Assembly (NCBI RefSeq): GCF_019654915.1
Contig: NZ_BPET01000010.1
Coordinates: 1-64,000, forward strand
Reading direction: 5' to 3'
DNA: 64,000 bases
DNA from: Shewanella sp. MBTL60-007
GTDB taxonomy: Bacteria > Pseudomonadota > Gammaproteobacteria > Enterobacterales > Shewanellaceae
The notes under the pieces: model-generated
Database searches by the model: none
The model's input: only the letters and a program-made list of their open reading frames with translations
What the model was told of the DNA's origin: nothing
Position numbers and translations under genes: made by a program
In this document: piece by piece, positions 1 to 7,114 of the stretch
Layout: the number at the start of each line of letters is the position of its first letter
How positions within the stretch are numbered: the first letter of the stretch is position 1

Positions 1-225
1 GCTGTTGGCTTTTGCTTTTCCTAGCAGGGCGCAGCCCGCTCTAGCCGCGAAGCGCTCTAGAATCTAGATTTTATAGCAATAGAAGGTCCTAGGTGCTAGG
101 GAAAGCAGGTTCTAGGAAAAGATAAAGCGGGAAAGCTAAAGATAACAGCGTGGTGCTTTTGGCTTTTGCTTTTCCTAGCAGGGCTTCAGCCCGTCCTCGA
201 AGCGAAGCGTTCTAGAACCCTTCTT
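1..225. repeat. CTAG-rich mosaic repeat island A (cut by window edge)
   Basis: Non-coding block made of short palindromic modules: TCTAGAATCTAGA-like and CCTAGG-like units, small hairpins such as GGGC-gca-GCCC and GGGC-ttca-GCCC, and the string GGCTTTTGCTTTTCCTAGC present twice. Positions 1-204 are a perfect reverse complement of 16840-17043, checked base by base. The same modules recur at 5735-5884, 16370-17170 and 45830-46390. The element starts at or before position 1, so its true length is unknown. No reading frame is apparent. It may be a non-autonomous mobile or REP-like family; that is inference. Confidence 0.9.
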
Positions 226-409
226 TTAATATACGTGTTAATCTCGGTTTAAGCTCTGTCAGCTAATAATGGGGCAAAGGATTGAGCTTGGTTCCCATTC
301 AGTTGTGAGATAAGCCCTAACTTGGCTAGTTTTTGTTATTTTTGAGGTTGTAAACTTTCAGTTTTGTAGTTATTCGATCTAAATTTTGGCGTTCAAAAGT
401 CAAATATCA

Positions 410-691
410 TTATTTATAAGCTGCCTTAATTTTAGCCCTTATGTTGAGATTCATCTGTTCGGGTGAGTATTCTGTAAGGTCGCGGTTGTCTTTCTGTTTT
501 TTGTTTATTATTTTTTCTTTGTATTTCGCCCATTTTTTCTGGGTTTGTTGTGCAAGCCGATAAAACCTTCGTTTATCTTCGCCAAACTCGAGCAATTTCC
601 TTGCAGCAAAATTCCGTCTGTATACACTGCCGTCATATTGATATTTAAATGGTAATAAATGTATGGAAGTTTTCATCAGTTTGTTCGGCAT
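410..691 (-). CDS. Possible small lysine-rich hypothetical protein
   Basis: A 93-codon open frame coding a basic, lysine- and glutamine-rich protein with no signal peptide, membrane segment or recognisable domain. Its first codons overlap the first codons of nupC on the opposite strand, and an alternative ATG at 673 still overlaps. No clear ribosome binding site precedes either start. It occupies the space where the nupC promoter would be expected, which argues either that it is spurious or that it was inserted and displaced the normal upstream region. I do not recognise it and give no function. Confidence 0.25.
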   Translation of the reverse strand: MPNKLMKTSIHLLPFKYQYDGSVYRRNFAARKLLEFGEDKRRFYRLAQQTQKKWAKYKEKIINKKQKDNRDLTEYSPEQMNLNIRAKIKAAYK

Positions 692-1889
692 GCTTTGTCT
701 TATGGGCTTAGCGGTTGCATTATCAGAAAATAGAAAAGCAATTAACCCTAGAACCGTGCTGGGTGCGCTGGCGTTTCAAGTCGCCTTTGGTGCCTTTGTT
801 ATGTATGTGCCTGTTGGGCAGGCAGTGCTTGATGGTGCATCAAATGGTGTGATGCACGTTATCGGCTATGCCAACGAAGGTTTAGCATTCCTATTTGGTG
901 ACCTAGCTAAATTCGGTGTTGGCTTCATTTTTGTGATTAACGTGCTGTTTGTTGTGGTCTTCATCAGCTCATTGATCGCCGTACTTTATTATCTTGGCAT
1001 CATGCAGCTGGTTATTGGATTAATTGGTGGCGGATTATCTAAGCTTTTAGGCTCAAGCCGTGCAGAATCTTTATCGGCAACAGCAAACATCTTTGTTGGC
1101 CCAATCGAAGCACCTTCTATGGTGAGACCTTTCGTTAAGCACATGACTCGTTCTGAGTTATTTGCAGTGATGACAGGTGGTTTAGCTTCAGTCGCCGGTG
1201 GCACCATGATTGGTTATATCCAGATGGGTGTTGACGTTAAATATGTACTGACTGCTGCCTTTATGACAGCGCCAGCGGGTCTGCTATTTGCTAAGTTGAT
1301 GTGGCCTGAAACAGAAACGCCACAAAACGACATCAAGAAAGTGATGGACGATGTAGAAGACAAGCCTGCCAACGTACTCGATGCAGCCGCAGGCGGTGCA
1401 GCAATGGGTATGCAGCAAGTGCTTTCTGTATCGGCACTGTTGTTAGCCTTTGTAGCACTTATCGCTATGGTTAACGGCATGCTAGGCGGCATTGGCGGTT
1501 GGTTTGGTGTTGAAGACTTAACCATGCAAGCTATCTTAGGTTACCTACTAGCGCCACTAGCGTGGGTGATGGGTGTACCTTGGAGTGAAGCGACACAAGC
1601 GGCATCATTTATCGGTCAAAAGATGGTGATTAACGAGTTCGTCGCCTACATCGACTTCTTAAAAGTGGCCGATCAGCTATCAGAAAAGACTCAAATCATC
1701 ATCAGTTTTGCTCTGTGTGGTTTTGCTAACATCGGCTCACTGGCCATGGTAATCGGTGGTTTAGCGGCACTTTGCCCTGAGCGTCGCCATGACTTAAGTG
1801 CTCTAGGTATGAAGGCCTTGATTGCCGCTGCTCTTGCGAACTTAATGAGTGGTACCATCGCGGGTTTACTCTATAGCTTAGCGGGCTAA
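663..1889 (+). CDS. nupC: Concentrative nucleoside transporter, NupC family
   Basis: A 408-residue inner-membrane protein of the CNT family, which imports nucleosides with a proton or sodium ion. The N-terminus (MEVFISLFGMLCLMGLAVAL, then SENRKAIN) matches the start of NupC proteins. Hydrophobic helices follow, with the conserved region GPIEAPSMVRPF near residues 145-156 and the C-terminal gate region with NEFVAY and CGFANIGS. The length fits the family (about 400 residues). The ATG at 663 has no obvious Shine-Dalgarno sequence, unlike most genes here. deoD follows after 81 bp, so uptake and phosphorolysis of nucleosides probably form one unit. The assignment is strong; Na+ or H+ coupling cannot be read by eye. 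Confidence 0.93.
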   Translation: MEVFISLFGMLCLMGLAVALSENRKAINPRTVLGALAFQVAFGAFVMYVPVGQAVLDGASNGVMHVIGYANEGLAFLFGDLAKFGVGFIFVINVLFVVVFISSLIAVLYYLGIMQLVIGLIGGGLSKLLGSSRAESLSATANIFVGPIEAPSMVRPFVKHMTRSELFAVMTGGLASVAGGTMIGYIQMGVDVKYVLTAAFMTAPAGLLFAKLMWPETETPQNDIKKVMDDVEDKPANVLDAAAGGAAMGMQQVLSVSALLLAFVALIAMVNGMLGGIGGWFGVEDLTMQAILGYLLAPLAWVMGVPWSEATQAASFIGQKMVINEFVAYIDFLKVADQLSEKTQIIISFALCGFANIGSLAMVIGGLAALCPERRHDLSALGMKALIAAALANLMSGTIAGLLYSLAG

Positions 1890-1919
1890 GCATTTAAGAA
1901 AAAACAATATTTAGTAAAC

Positions 1920-1956
1920 GATGCTTGTTTATAGCGCAAACAAGCATCTTATTTTT
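1920..1956 (+). terminator. Hairpin between nupC and deoD
   Basis: An 11-bp stem GATGCTTGTTT / AAACAAGCATC (1920-1930 and 1938-1948) with a 7-nt loop, followed by TTATTTTTG. It has the form of an intrinsic terminator but lies only about 15 bp before deoD, whose Shine-Dalgarno (AAGGAAAG) follows. It may attenuate or stabilise the nupC-deoD message rather than end it. Confidence 0.6.
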
Positions 1957-1970
1957 GTAAGGAAAGTATC

Positions 1971-2681
1971 ATGACTCCACATATCAATGCCGAAAACGGT
2001 GCATTTGCTAAAACTGTATTAATGCCAGGCGATCCACTAAGAGCGAAATACATTGCCGATAACTTCTTAGAAAATGCCGTGCTAGTGACCGACGTACGTA
2101 ATATGTTGGGTTATACCGGCGAATATAAAGGCAAGAAAATCTCTGTGATGGGCTCAGGTATGGGCATTCCATCTATCTCTATCTACGCTAAAGAGCTCAT
2201 CACCGAGTACGGTGTTGAGAACATCATTCGTATCGGTTCTTGTGGCGCGGTTAGCGACAAGATCAAGTTGATGGATGTGGTTATGGCAATGGGTGCAAGC
2301 ACTGACTCTGCGGTAAACAGAACCCGTTTTGCGAACACCGATTTTGCTATGATCGCCGACTTTAATTTGTTGAAGCGTGCGGCTGACTCGGCTGAAAAGT
2401 TAGGTGCTAGCTACCATGTAGGTAACTTGTACTCTTCAGACTTGTTCTACTGTGCAGACGAGACTCGTTATGACTTCATGGAAAAGTACGGCATCTTAGG
2501 TGTCGAGATGGAAGCGGCTGGCCTTTACGGCGTTGCAACCGAGTTTGGTGCTAATGCACTGGCGATGATGACGGTAACCGATCACCTTCGCCAAGGCCTG
2601 CACCTAACGGCAGAAGAGCGTCAGCAGACACTGAACGACATGATCAAGCTCACGTTAGATGCTGTTGAAGATCTTCTTTAA
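1971..2681 (+). CDS. deoD: Purine nucleoside phosphorylase DeoD-type
   Basis: A 236-residue cytosolic enzyme that cleaves purine (deoxy)ribonucleosides with phosphate to the free base and (deoxy)ribose-1-phosphate. It shows the DeoD hallmarks: [13 protein letters not shown] at the start (base/ribose-contacting His near residue 4), [12 protein letters not shown] (phosphate-binding Gly and Arg, residues 18-29), GSCGAV near 92, VEMEAAGLY near 179 and the catalytic Asp in TVTDHLRQG near 205. Length and motifs match the hexameric bacterial family. The start is supported by AAGGAAAG at 1959-1966. It acts with the adjacent nupC in nucleoside salvage. No other deo gene is nearby. Confidence 0.96.
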   Translation: MTPHINAENGAFAKTVLMPGDPLRAKYIADNFLENAVLVTDVRNMLGYTGEYKGKKISVMGSGMGIPSISIYAKELITEYGVENIIRIGSCGAVSDKIKLMDVVMAMGASTDSAVNRTRFANTDFAMIADFNLLKRAADSAEKLGASYHVGNLYSSDLFYCADETRYDFMEKYGILGVEMEAAGLYGVATEFGANALAMMTVTDHLRQGLHLTAEERQQTLNDMIKLTLDAVEDLL

Positions 2682-3047
2682 TAAAGAATTAAGCTTGGCA
2701 AGATAGGCTGCGCGACTCTTTAAAAAGAATATAGTTCGGCTTATCTCTTTACCCTCTGGTCCGCGATTATGCACACTAAGTTGGACGGCTCTTTAGCGTA
2801 ATCGACAAAAAATATTAAGTATTCTCGCGGACCATCTCTGTTTTACCCTATCGATTTCCCCTTACGGCCTCTTTAGCATAAAGCCCAACTTGTACCGATC
2901 TTAAGTTATCGAATTATTAGGTTAGTGCTATGAGTCAATTCATGCCCTTGGCTCTATTAGCTGTTTCAAGATCTTGCCTGACAAAGTAGACTGTGCTCAA
3001 TATTGAGAATCAATAACTGTCAACAATAACATGAGTGGAAGTTAAAT
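2682..3047. other. Gene-free 366-bp region with a long-range inverted repeat
   Basis: No plausible gene. A perfect 10-bp inverted repeat TGGTCCGCGA (2757-2766) / TCGCGGACCA (2825-2834) encloses 58 bp. Two similar strings, GGCTCTTTAGCGTAA near 2787 and GGCCTCTTTAGCATAA near 2867, form an imperfect direct repeat. This could be a structured RNA, an operator or repeat debris; the sequence alone does not decide. Confidence 0.4.
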
Positions 3048-3485
3048 ATGTCGATTTGGTTTAAACCTGTAACCCTTGAAGTATGCGCGCAAATGGATGC
3101 GGGTATGCATGGTAAAGGTACCCTGATGCAGACGCTTGGGATCACCATTACCGAGATTGGTGATGACTATATGAAGGCAACTATGCCTGCTACTCCCGCT
3201 GTGCATAACCCCCTCGGCATCGTTCATGGCGGTGCCAATGTGGCACTGGCAGAAACCGTTGCAAGTTACGCGGCTAATTTCGCGGTCGATTTTGAAAACT
3301 ATTACTGTGTCGGCCAAGAGATTAACGCCAATCACCTCAAAGCCTCCCGCAACGGTATACTTACCGCCACGGCAAAAGCGGTGCACCTAGGAAAGCGTAG
3401 CTCGGTTTGGGAAGTGCTTATCCATAACAGTGCTGGTGAGCTGTGCTGTATCTCGCGCATGACTGCCGCAGTGGTTAAGCGCTAA
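3048..3485 (+). CDS. Hotdog-fold thioesterase, YdiI/MenI-like
   Basis: A 145-residue PaaI-type acyl-CoA thioesterase. The hotdog core includes HNPLGIVHGGANVALAETVAS (residues 56-76), where the HGG and the following Glu match the helix motif of E. coli YdiI/MenI (1,4-dihydroxy-2-naphthoyl-CoA hydrolase in menaquinone synthesis), then VGQEINANHLKAS and GKRSSVWEV. The N-terminal W-x-x-x-x-T-L-E pattern also resembles YdiI. The start follows GTGGAAG at 3035-3041. It stands alone, so menaquinone versus general thioester hydrolysis is undecided. The last 29 bases are duplicated just downstream. Confidence 0.85.
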   Translation: MSIWFKPVTLEVCAQMDAGMHGKGTLMQTLGITITEIGDDYMKATMPATPAVHNPLGIVHGGANVALAETVASYAANFAVDFENYYCVGQEINANHLKASRNGILTATAKAVHLGKRSSVWEVLIHNSAGELCCISRMTAAVVKR

Positions 3486-3527
3486 AGTTTAGCCCTCTAT
3501 GACGGCCGCAGTGGTTAAGGCGTAAAG
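3459..3527. repeat. Direct duplication of the thioesterase gene tail
   Basis: The final coding bases and stop (3459-3487, ATGACTGCCGCAGTGGTTAA then GCGCTAAAG) reappear at 3499-3527 with two substitutions and a shifted G, an offset of 40 bp. The second copy is outside the frame of the gene. It is a small tandem duplication of a 3' end, like the larger one behind thpR. Confidence 0.8.
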
Positions 3528-3703
3528 TGACTCGGTTAATCGTTACCAGTGTGCGATTTCCCAGCGATTAACTTCCATGCAAGTGTGAGTAATTTTATTT
3601 GGCTAAGGCCTGTTTTAATGGCTAATTTTTGCTCATACTTATTCCATCACTTTTATTATGCTTAGGTGCTACTTAGGCCGAATATCGATAGTTAGGAGTG
3701 CGC

Positions 3704-3952
3704 ATGGATAACGCAACAATATGGGAGTGGGTCGGATATCTAGCGTCAGTCGTTGTCGCAATATCTTTGATGATGTCTAACATCAAAAAATTACGTTGGT
3801 GGAACCTAGTCGGAGCAGCACTATTCGTTGCCTACGGACTCGCTATCAACGCGATTCCTGTGGCGCTGGTTAATTTTTTTATTGTACTTATCGATGCTTA
3901 TTACTTAGTAAAACTCTATAAGGCTGAAACCAAATTAAAGAGTCAAACATAG
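3704..3952 (+). CDS. Small inner-membrane protein, YgjV-like
   Basis: An 82-residue protein with three hydrophobic segments (about 8-27, 33-50 and 52-72), resembling the short YgjV-type membrane proteins of unknown function. The pattern WVGYLASVVVAISLMMSNIKKLRWWN is typical of that group. A GTG six bases upstream is possible, but the ATG at 3704 is correctly spaced from TTAGGAG (3692-3698), so I chose it. It is flanked by unrelated genes and probably monocistronic. No catalytic residues are evident. Confidence 0.75.
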   Translation: MDNATIWEWVGYLASVVVAISLMMSNIKKLRWWNLVGAALFVAYGLAINAIPVALVNFFIVLIDAYYLVKLYKAETKLKSQT

Positions 3953-4200
3953 GCGCAATAGCAATAGGGAGAGCAGCCGTGATACTCAGTCGCTGTTTTC
4001 CCGCCTTACACAACTTTTCAATTCTATCTAACCAATCTTCCGAATCCGTTTTGCCCAACCGATTTTCCTAATTTATTCTAATCTGAATTTTAGTTTAGGG
4101 TCATCTGCTTTAATCGTTTTATAAATTATTAATTACTGACTAGTATTAACTCAACACTTAAGGCCAATCCGTTATAGCGTTTGTACGCAGGAGATAAGCC

Positions 4201-4254
4201 ATGGCCACTATTTTTGATTTAATCGAAACTTGGCTGGAATCACGCCAAGATTAA
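4201..4254 (+). CDS. 17-residue leader ORF before the catalase
   Basis: ATG at 4201 with a strong Shine-Dalgarno CAGGAG (4189-4194) opens an 18-codon frame encoding MATIFDLIETWLESRQD and a TAA at 4252-4254. The stop codon overlaps the AAGGAG ribosome binding site (4253-4258) of the catalase gene, the arrangement expected for translational coupling. The peptide is acidic and not like a known regulatory leader. It could be a coupling ORF or a genuine microprotein; function unknown. Confidence 0.6.
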   Translation: MATIFDLIETWLESRQD

Positions 4255-4264
4255 GGAGTAATGT

Positions 4265-5728
4265 ATGAGTCAGCAAAACCGAGTTCTTACCGCACAAAAT
4301 GGCGCACCAATCAGCGATGATCAAAATTCACTTTCAGCGGGTGAACGTGGGCCTCTTTTACTTCAAGATTGGCACCTTATCGAGAAGCTTGCTCACTTTA
4401 ACCGTGAGCGTATTCCAGAGCGTATCGTCCATGCTAAAGGAACTGGAGTGTACGGCACATTTACGCTGACTCGTGACATGAGTGATTACACCATCGCCGA
4501 TCACTTCAGCGGTGTTGGTAAGCAGACTGAAACCTTCGTGCGTTTCTCAACTGTGGGTGGTGAGATGGGGTCAGCCGATGCTGAGCGTGACCCTCGCGGT
4601 TTTGGTTTGCGTTTCTATACCACACGGGGTAACCACGATATCGTGGGTAACAACACGCCGACTTTCTTCCTGCGTGATGGCATCAAGTTTCCAGACTTTA
4701 TCCATACGCAAAAGCGTAACCCACAGACAAACCTTAAAGATCCCCATGCGATGTGGGACTTCTGGGCGCTAAACCCTGAAGCAATGCATCAGGTGACTGT
4801 ATTAATGTCTGATCGCGGTATCCCTGCAAACTACCGTCAGATGCACGGCTTTGGCTCTCACACCTTTTCGTTCTGGAATGCAAAAGGGGAGCGTTTCTGG
4901 GTTAAGTTCCACTTTAAGACTAAGCAGGGCATCGCCAACTTAACGGCTGAGCAGGCAGATATTTTAAAAGGTATCGATCCTGACTCATCACAGCGCGACA
5001 TGGTTGCCGCTATCACCGACGGTAACTTCCCTAAGTGGGCTGTTAAAGTGCAGATCATGCCTGAGGCAGACGCCAATACTTACCATATCAACCCGTTTGA
5101 CCTGACTAAGGTATGGCCGCACGCCGATTACCCATTGATTGAAATTGGTGAGCTTGAGCTAAATCGCATGCCTAATAACTACTTTGCAGAAGTTGAGCAA
5201 GTGGCGTTAGCACCAAGCAACTTAGTGCCAGGTGTGGGGGCATCGCCAGATAAGATGCTACAAGCACGCTTGTTTGCCTACGCGGATGCTCAGCGTTACC
5301 GTATTGGTGCTAACTACAATCAGTTACCGGTTAACTGTCCTCATGCTACAACGGCGAATCATCATCAGCGTGGCGGCGCGATGGCGGGAACACAGTGTCC
5401 ATTCTCTGGCAGTCAGACAGGTGGTGATGCGAGTCGTAACTACGGCCCAAACAGTCACGATGGTCTGCAAGATCAGGCGCAGTTTGCCGAGCCACCGCTG
5501 CGTTTAGATGGTGAAGCGGACCGCTACAGCCGTTATGACCAAGATGATTTCAGTCAAGCGGGCGACCTATATCGCTTATTGCCTGAAGATGAGAAGGCGA
5601 GATTGGTTGCTAACATTGTCAGCACACTAAGTGTAGTGAGCGAAGCGACTCAGAATAAGATGGTTGAGCACTTTAGCGCCGCAGACAGTGATTACGGTCT
5701 GCGAGTAAAAGAAGCGTTAAAGGGTTAA
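4265..5728 (+). CDS. Monofunctional heme catalase
   Basis: A 487-residue catalase, about the size of small-subunit clade enzymes, dismutating hydrogen peroxide to water and oxygen. Visible landmarks are the catalytic His56 in RIPERIVHAKGTGVYGTF, Asn129 in DIVGNNTPTFF, and the heme-ligating Tyr339 in ARLFAYADAQRYRIG. The run FHFKTKQGIANL and the glycine/serine-rich segment with GPNSHDG near residue 400 are also typical. There is no signal peptide, so it should be cytoplasmic. The start is fixed by TAAGGAGTA at 4252-4260, which overlaps the stop of a 17-residue leader ORF. No OxyR site was identified. The family assignment is firm; katA versus katB naming is not. Confidence 0.95.
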   Translation: MSQQNRVLTAQNGAPISDDQNSLSAGERGPLLLQDWHLIEKLAHFNRERIPERIVHAKGTGVYGTFTLTRDMSDYTIADHFSGVGKQTETFVRFSTVGGEMGSADAERDPRGFGLRFYTTRGNHDIVGNNTPTFFLRDGIKFPDFIHTQKRNPQTNLKDPHAMWDFWALNPEAMHQVTVLMSDRGIPANYRQMHGFGSHTFSFWNAKGERFWVKFHFKTKQGIANLTAEQADILKGIDPDSSQRDMVAAITDGNFPKWAVKVQIMPEADANTYHINPFDLTKVWPHADYPLIEIGELELNRMPNNYFAEVEQVALAPSNLVPGVGASPDKMLQARLFAYADAQRYRIGANYNQLPVNCPHATTANHHQRGGAMAGTQCPFSGSQTGGDASRNYGPNSHDGLQDQAQFAEPPLRLDGEADRYSRYDQDDFSQAGDLYRLLPEDEKARLVANIVSTLSVVSEATQNKMVEHFSAADSDYGLRVKEALKG

Positions 5729-5734
5729 TCAGGC

Positions 5735-5884
5735 TAAGAAAGGTTCTAGGTGAAAGCAGGCTCTAGGTCCTAGGAAAAGCAGGAGCTAAGATCTGAAAAG
5801 CTAAAGGCAAAACAGTGGATGCTGTTTTGCCTTTTTGTATTTTGTTTGTGCTAGAACCTAGAACCTAGAACCTAGAACCCTTCT
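5735..5884. repeat. Mosaic repeat island B with four CTAGAAC heptamers
   Basis: Short island between convergent genes. It holds GGTTCTAGG, GGTCCTAGG and GAAAAGC strings of the window-wide family, and four perfect head-to-tail CTAGAAC heptamers at 5851-5878 followed by CCTTCTTTA. The same CTAGAAC or GTTCTAG unit occurs in the other islands, which suggests it is a basic building block. Confidence 0.85.
5805..5837. terminator. Terminator after the catalase gene
   Basis: An 11-bp stem AGGCAAAACAG (5805-5815) / CTGTTTTGCCT (5822-5832) with a 6-nt loop, followed by TTTTG on the plus strand. It sits inside repeat island B, downstream of the catalase. Confidence 0.8.
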
Positions 5885-6439
5885 TTAAAAAACTAAGGTC
5901 GCCACACCGAGCAGTGCAAAAAGGACGGCACAGCCGCGATGGATCCAGCTCATAGGAAGCTTCTCTGCACTAAAGTGCCCAGCTATGACCACAGGAACGT
6001 TGGCAATTAGCATACCCAAGGTGGTACCCATCACCACCATGGCTAAGGCGTCGTATTTGGCCGATAGCACCACGGTAGCAATTTGGGTCTTATCGCCCAT
6101 TTCGGCGATAAAGAATAGAATAAAGGTGGCTATAAATGGTCCCATAGCATAGAAGCGGCTTTCTTCGGCATCGACTTTGTCGGGAATTAATACCCATAGT
6201 GCGATGGCAAAGAAAGAACCTGCAACTAAGTAGCGTCCCATTTCGGGGCTGATCCATGATATGGCCCATTGACCAAGCCAAGCGGCGGCAAAGTGATTAA
6301 CTAAAGTAGACAGAAATATGCCGAGAATAATGGCGGTCTTGTTTTTAAAGCGAGCGGCTAAGATAAGTGCTAATAGCTGAGTCTTATCACCGATTTCGGC
6401 GATGGCAACGGTAAGTGTAGAGGCGAGCAGAGCTTCCAA
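5885..6439 (-). CDS. TMEM165/GDT1 (UPF0016) family manganese exporter, MneA-like
   Basis: A 184-residue inner-membrane protein with six predicted helices in two homologous halves. Each half carries the family signature E-x-G-D-K-T: EIGDKTQ at residues 15-21 and EMGDKTQ at 113-119, whose acidic residues bind the cation. Bacterial members such as MneA of Vibrio cholerae export Mn2+. A yybP-ykoY type riboswitch lies immediately upstream, which independently supports Mn2+ as the signal. It is monocistronic and convergent with the catalase. That this protein detoxifies manganese is inferred from family plus riboswitch. Confidence 0.92.
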   Translation of the reverse strand: MEALLASTLTVAIAEIGDKTQLLALILAARFKNKTAIILGIFLSTLVNHFAAAWLGQWAISWISPEMGRYLVAGSFFAIALWVLIPDKVDAEESRFYAMGPFIATFILFFIAEMGDKTQIATVVLSAKYDALAMVVMGTTLGMLIANVPVVIAGHFSAEKLPMSWIHRGCAVLFALLGVATLVF

Positions 6440-6474
6440 GGTTCAATCCTATAATGGGGACAAATAGCAAACTC

Positions 6475-6660
6475 TAAGCACAGCAACTCTTCCCCAAATT
6501 AAGAGGTGCGGTGCTCAGGTCTTGCTGGGCACATTGAATGCGAATGGCATTAATGGCTGTATGTACCATGGCATGAGGCCAATTATGTTGATACATACTC
6601 GGTAGTAGACTTAAGTTATCCTTGAGTCATGCACCGATAGCTACTCCCCTGAAGCGGAGG
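6475..6660 (-). ncRNA. yybP-ykoY manganese riboswitch
   Basis: Reading the minus strand from about 6655 toward 6475, the leader carries the conserved 5' element CAGGGGAGTAGC (rc of 6640-6651), and further on GCAAGACCTGAGCACC (near 6530-6512) in the second conserved part, then CTCTTAATTTGGGGAAGAG. It ends about 40 bp before the UPF0016 start. This family senses Mn2+ and controls mntP- and mneA-type exporters in proteobacteria. Boundaries are approximate; covariance-model scoring would settle them. Confidence 0.8.
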
Positions 6661-6876
6661 CGACATTATAGCGACTTACTTTTTTTTATCAACGCCGACT
6701 AGGATGGCGCGCAAATTTTTCGGCAAAACAAGCAAAACGTAATGTAACTGCTGCTTAAGTTTTACATTGATGTTGCCAACTCGTGCTAAGTTGATTTTAA
6801 CTGCTCTAGATGGCTTGCTAGCAGGGAATACAGCTGTTAATGTCACTCACAGTCATTTTTTAGAGAAAGAGCCGTA

Positions 6877-6933
6877 ATGAAGCAATTCAATCTGTATTTT
6901 CCACGATTTATCCAGCCTCAGTGGCTAAGTTGA
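6877..6933 (+). CDS. 18-residue aromatic-rich leader ORF before the permease
   Basis: ATG at 6877, preceded by AGAGAAAGAG (6862-6871), encodes MKQFNLYFPRFIQPQWLS. Five of 18 residues are aromatic (F4, Y7, F8, F11, W16). It lies about 180 bp ahead of an aromatic amino acid permease, the arrangement of leader-peptide control such as TnaC. It lacks the full TnaC W-D-P pattern, and no convincing terminator or antiterminator pair was found downstream, so the role is inferred only from composition and position. Confidence 0.45.
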   Translation: MKQFNLYFPRFIQPQWLS

Positions 6934-7114
6934 TAAGGTGAATACACGTATTATTTAACTAGCCGTTGGGGCCAATTGGAATCGCTAAGGTTGATTTTGA
7001 CCAGATTCGATTGGGGGCTGTTAATGATATTGTTAGCTTGCAAAATCCTCTCCCTCAAAGTCGTTCTAAATCTGACCTATCTAAATAAAAAATAAAATTT
7101 AACAGGACAATTTT

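Noticed and set aside
1..225. Insertion sequence at the left edge
   Set aside because: No transposase frame and no flanking target-site duplication visible; composed of repeat modules only.
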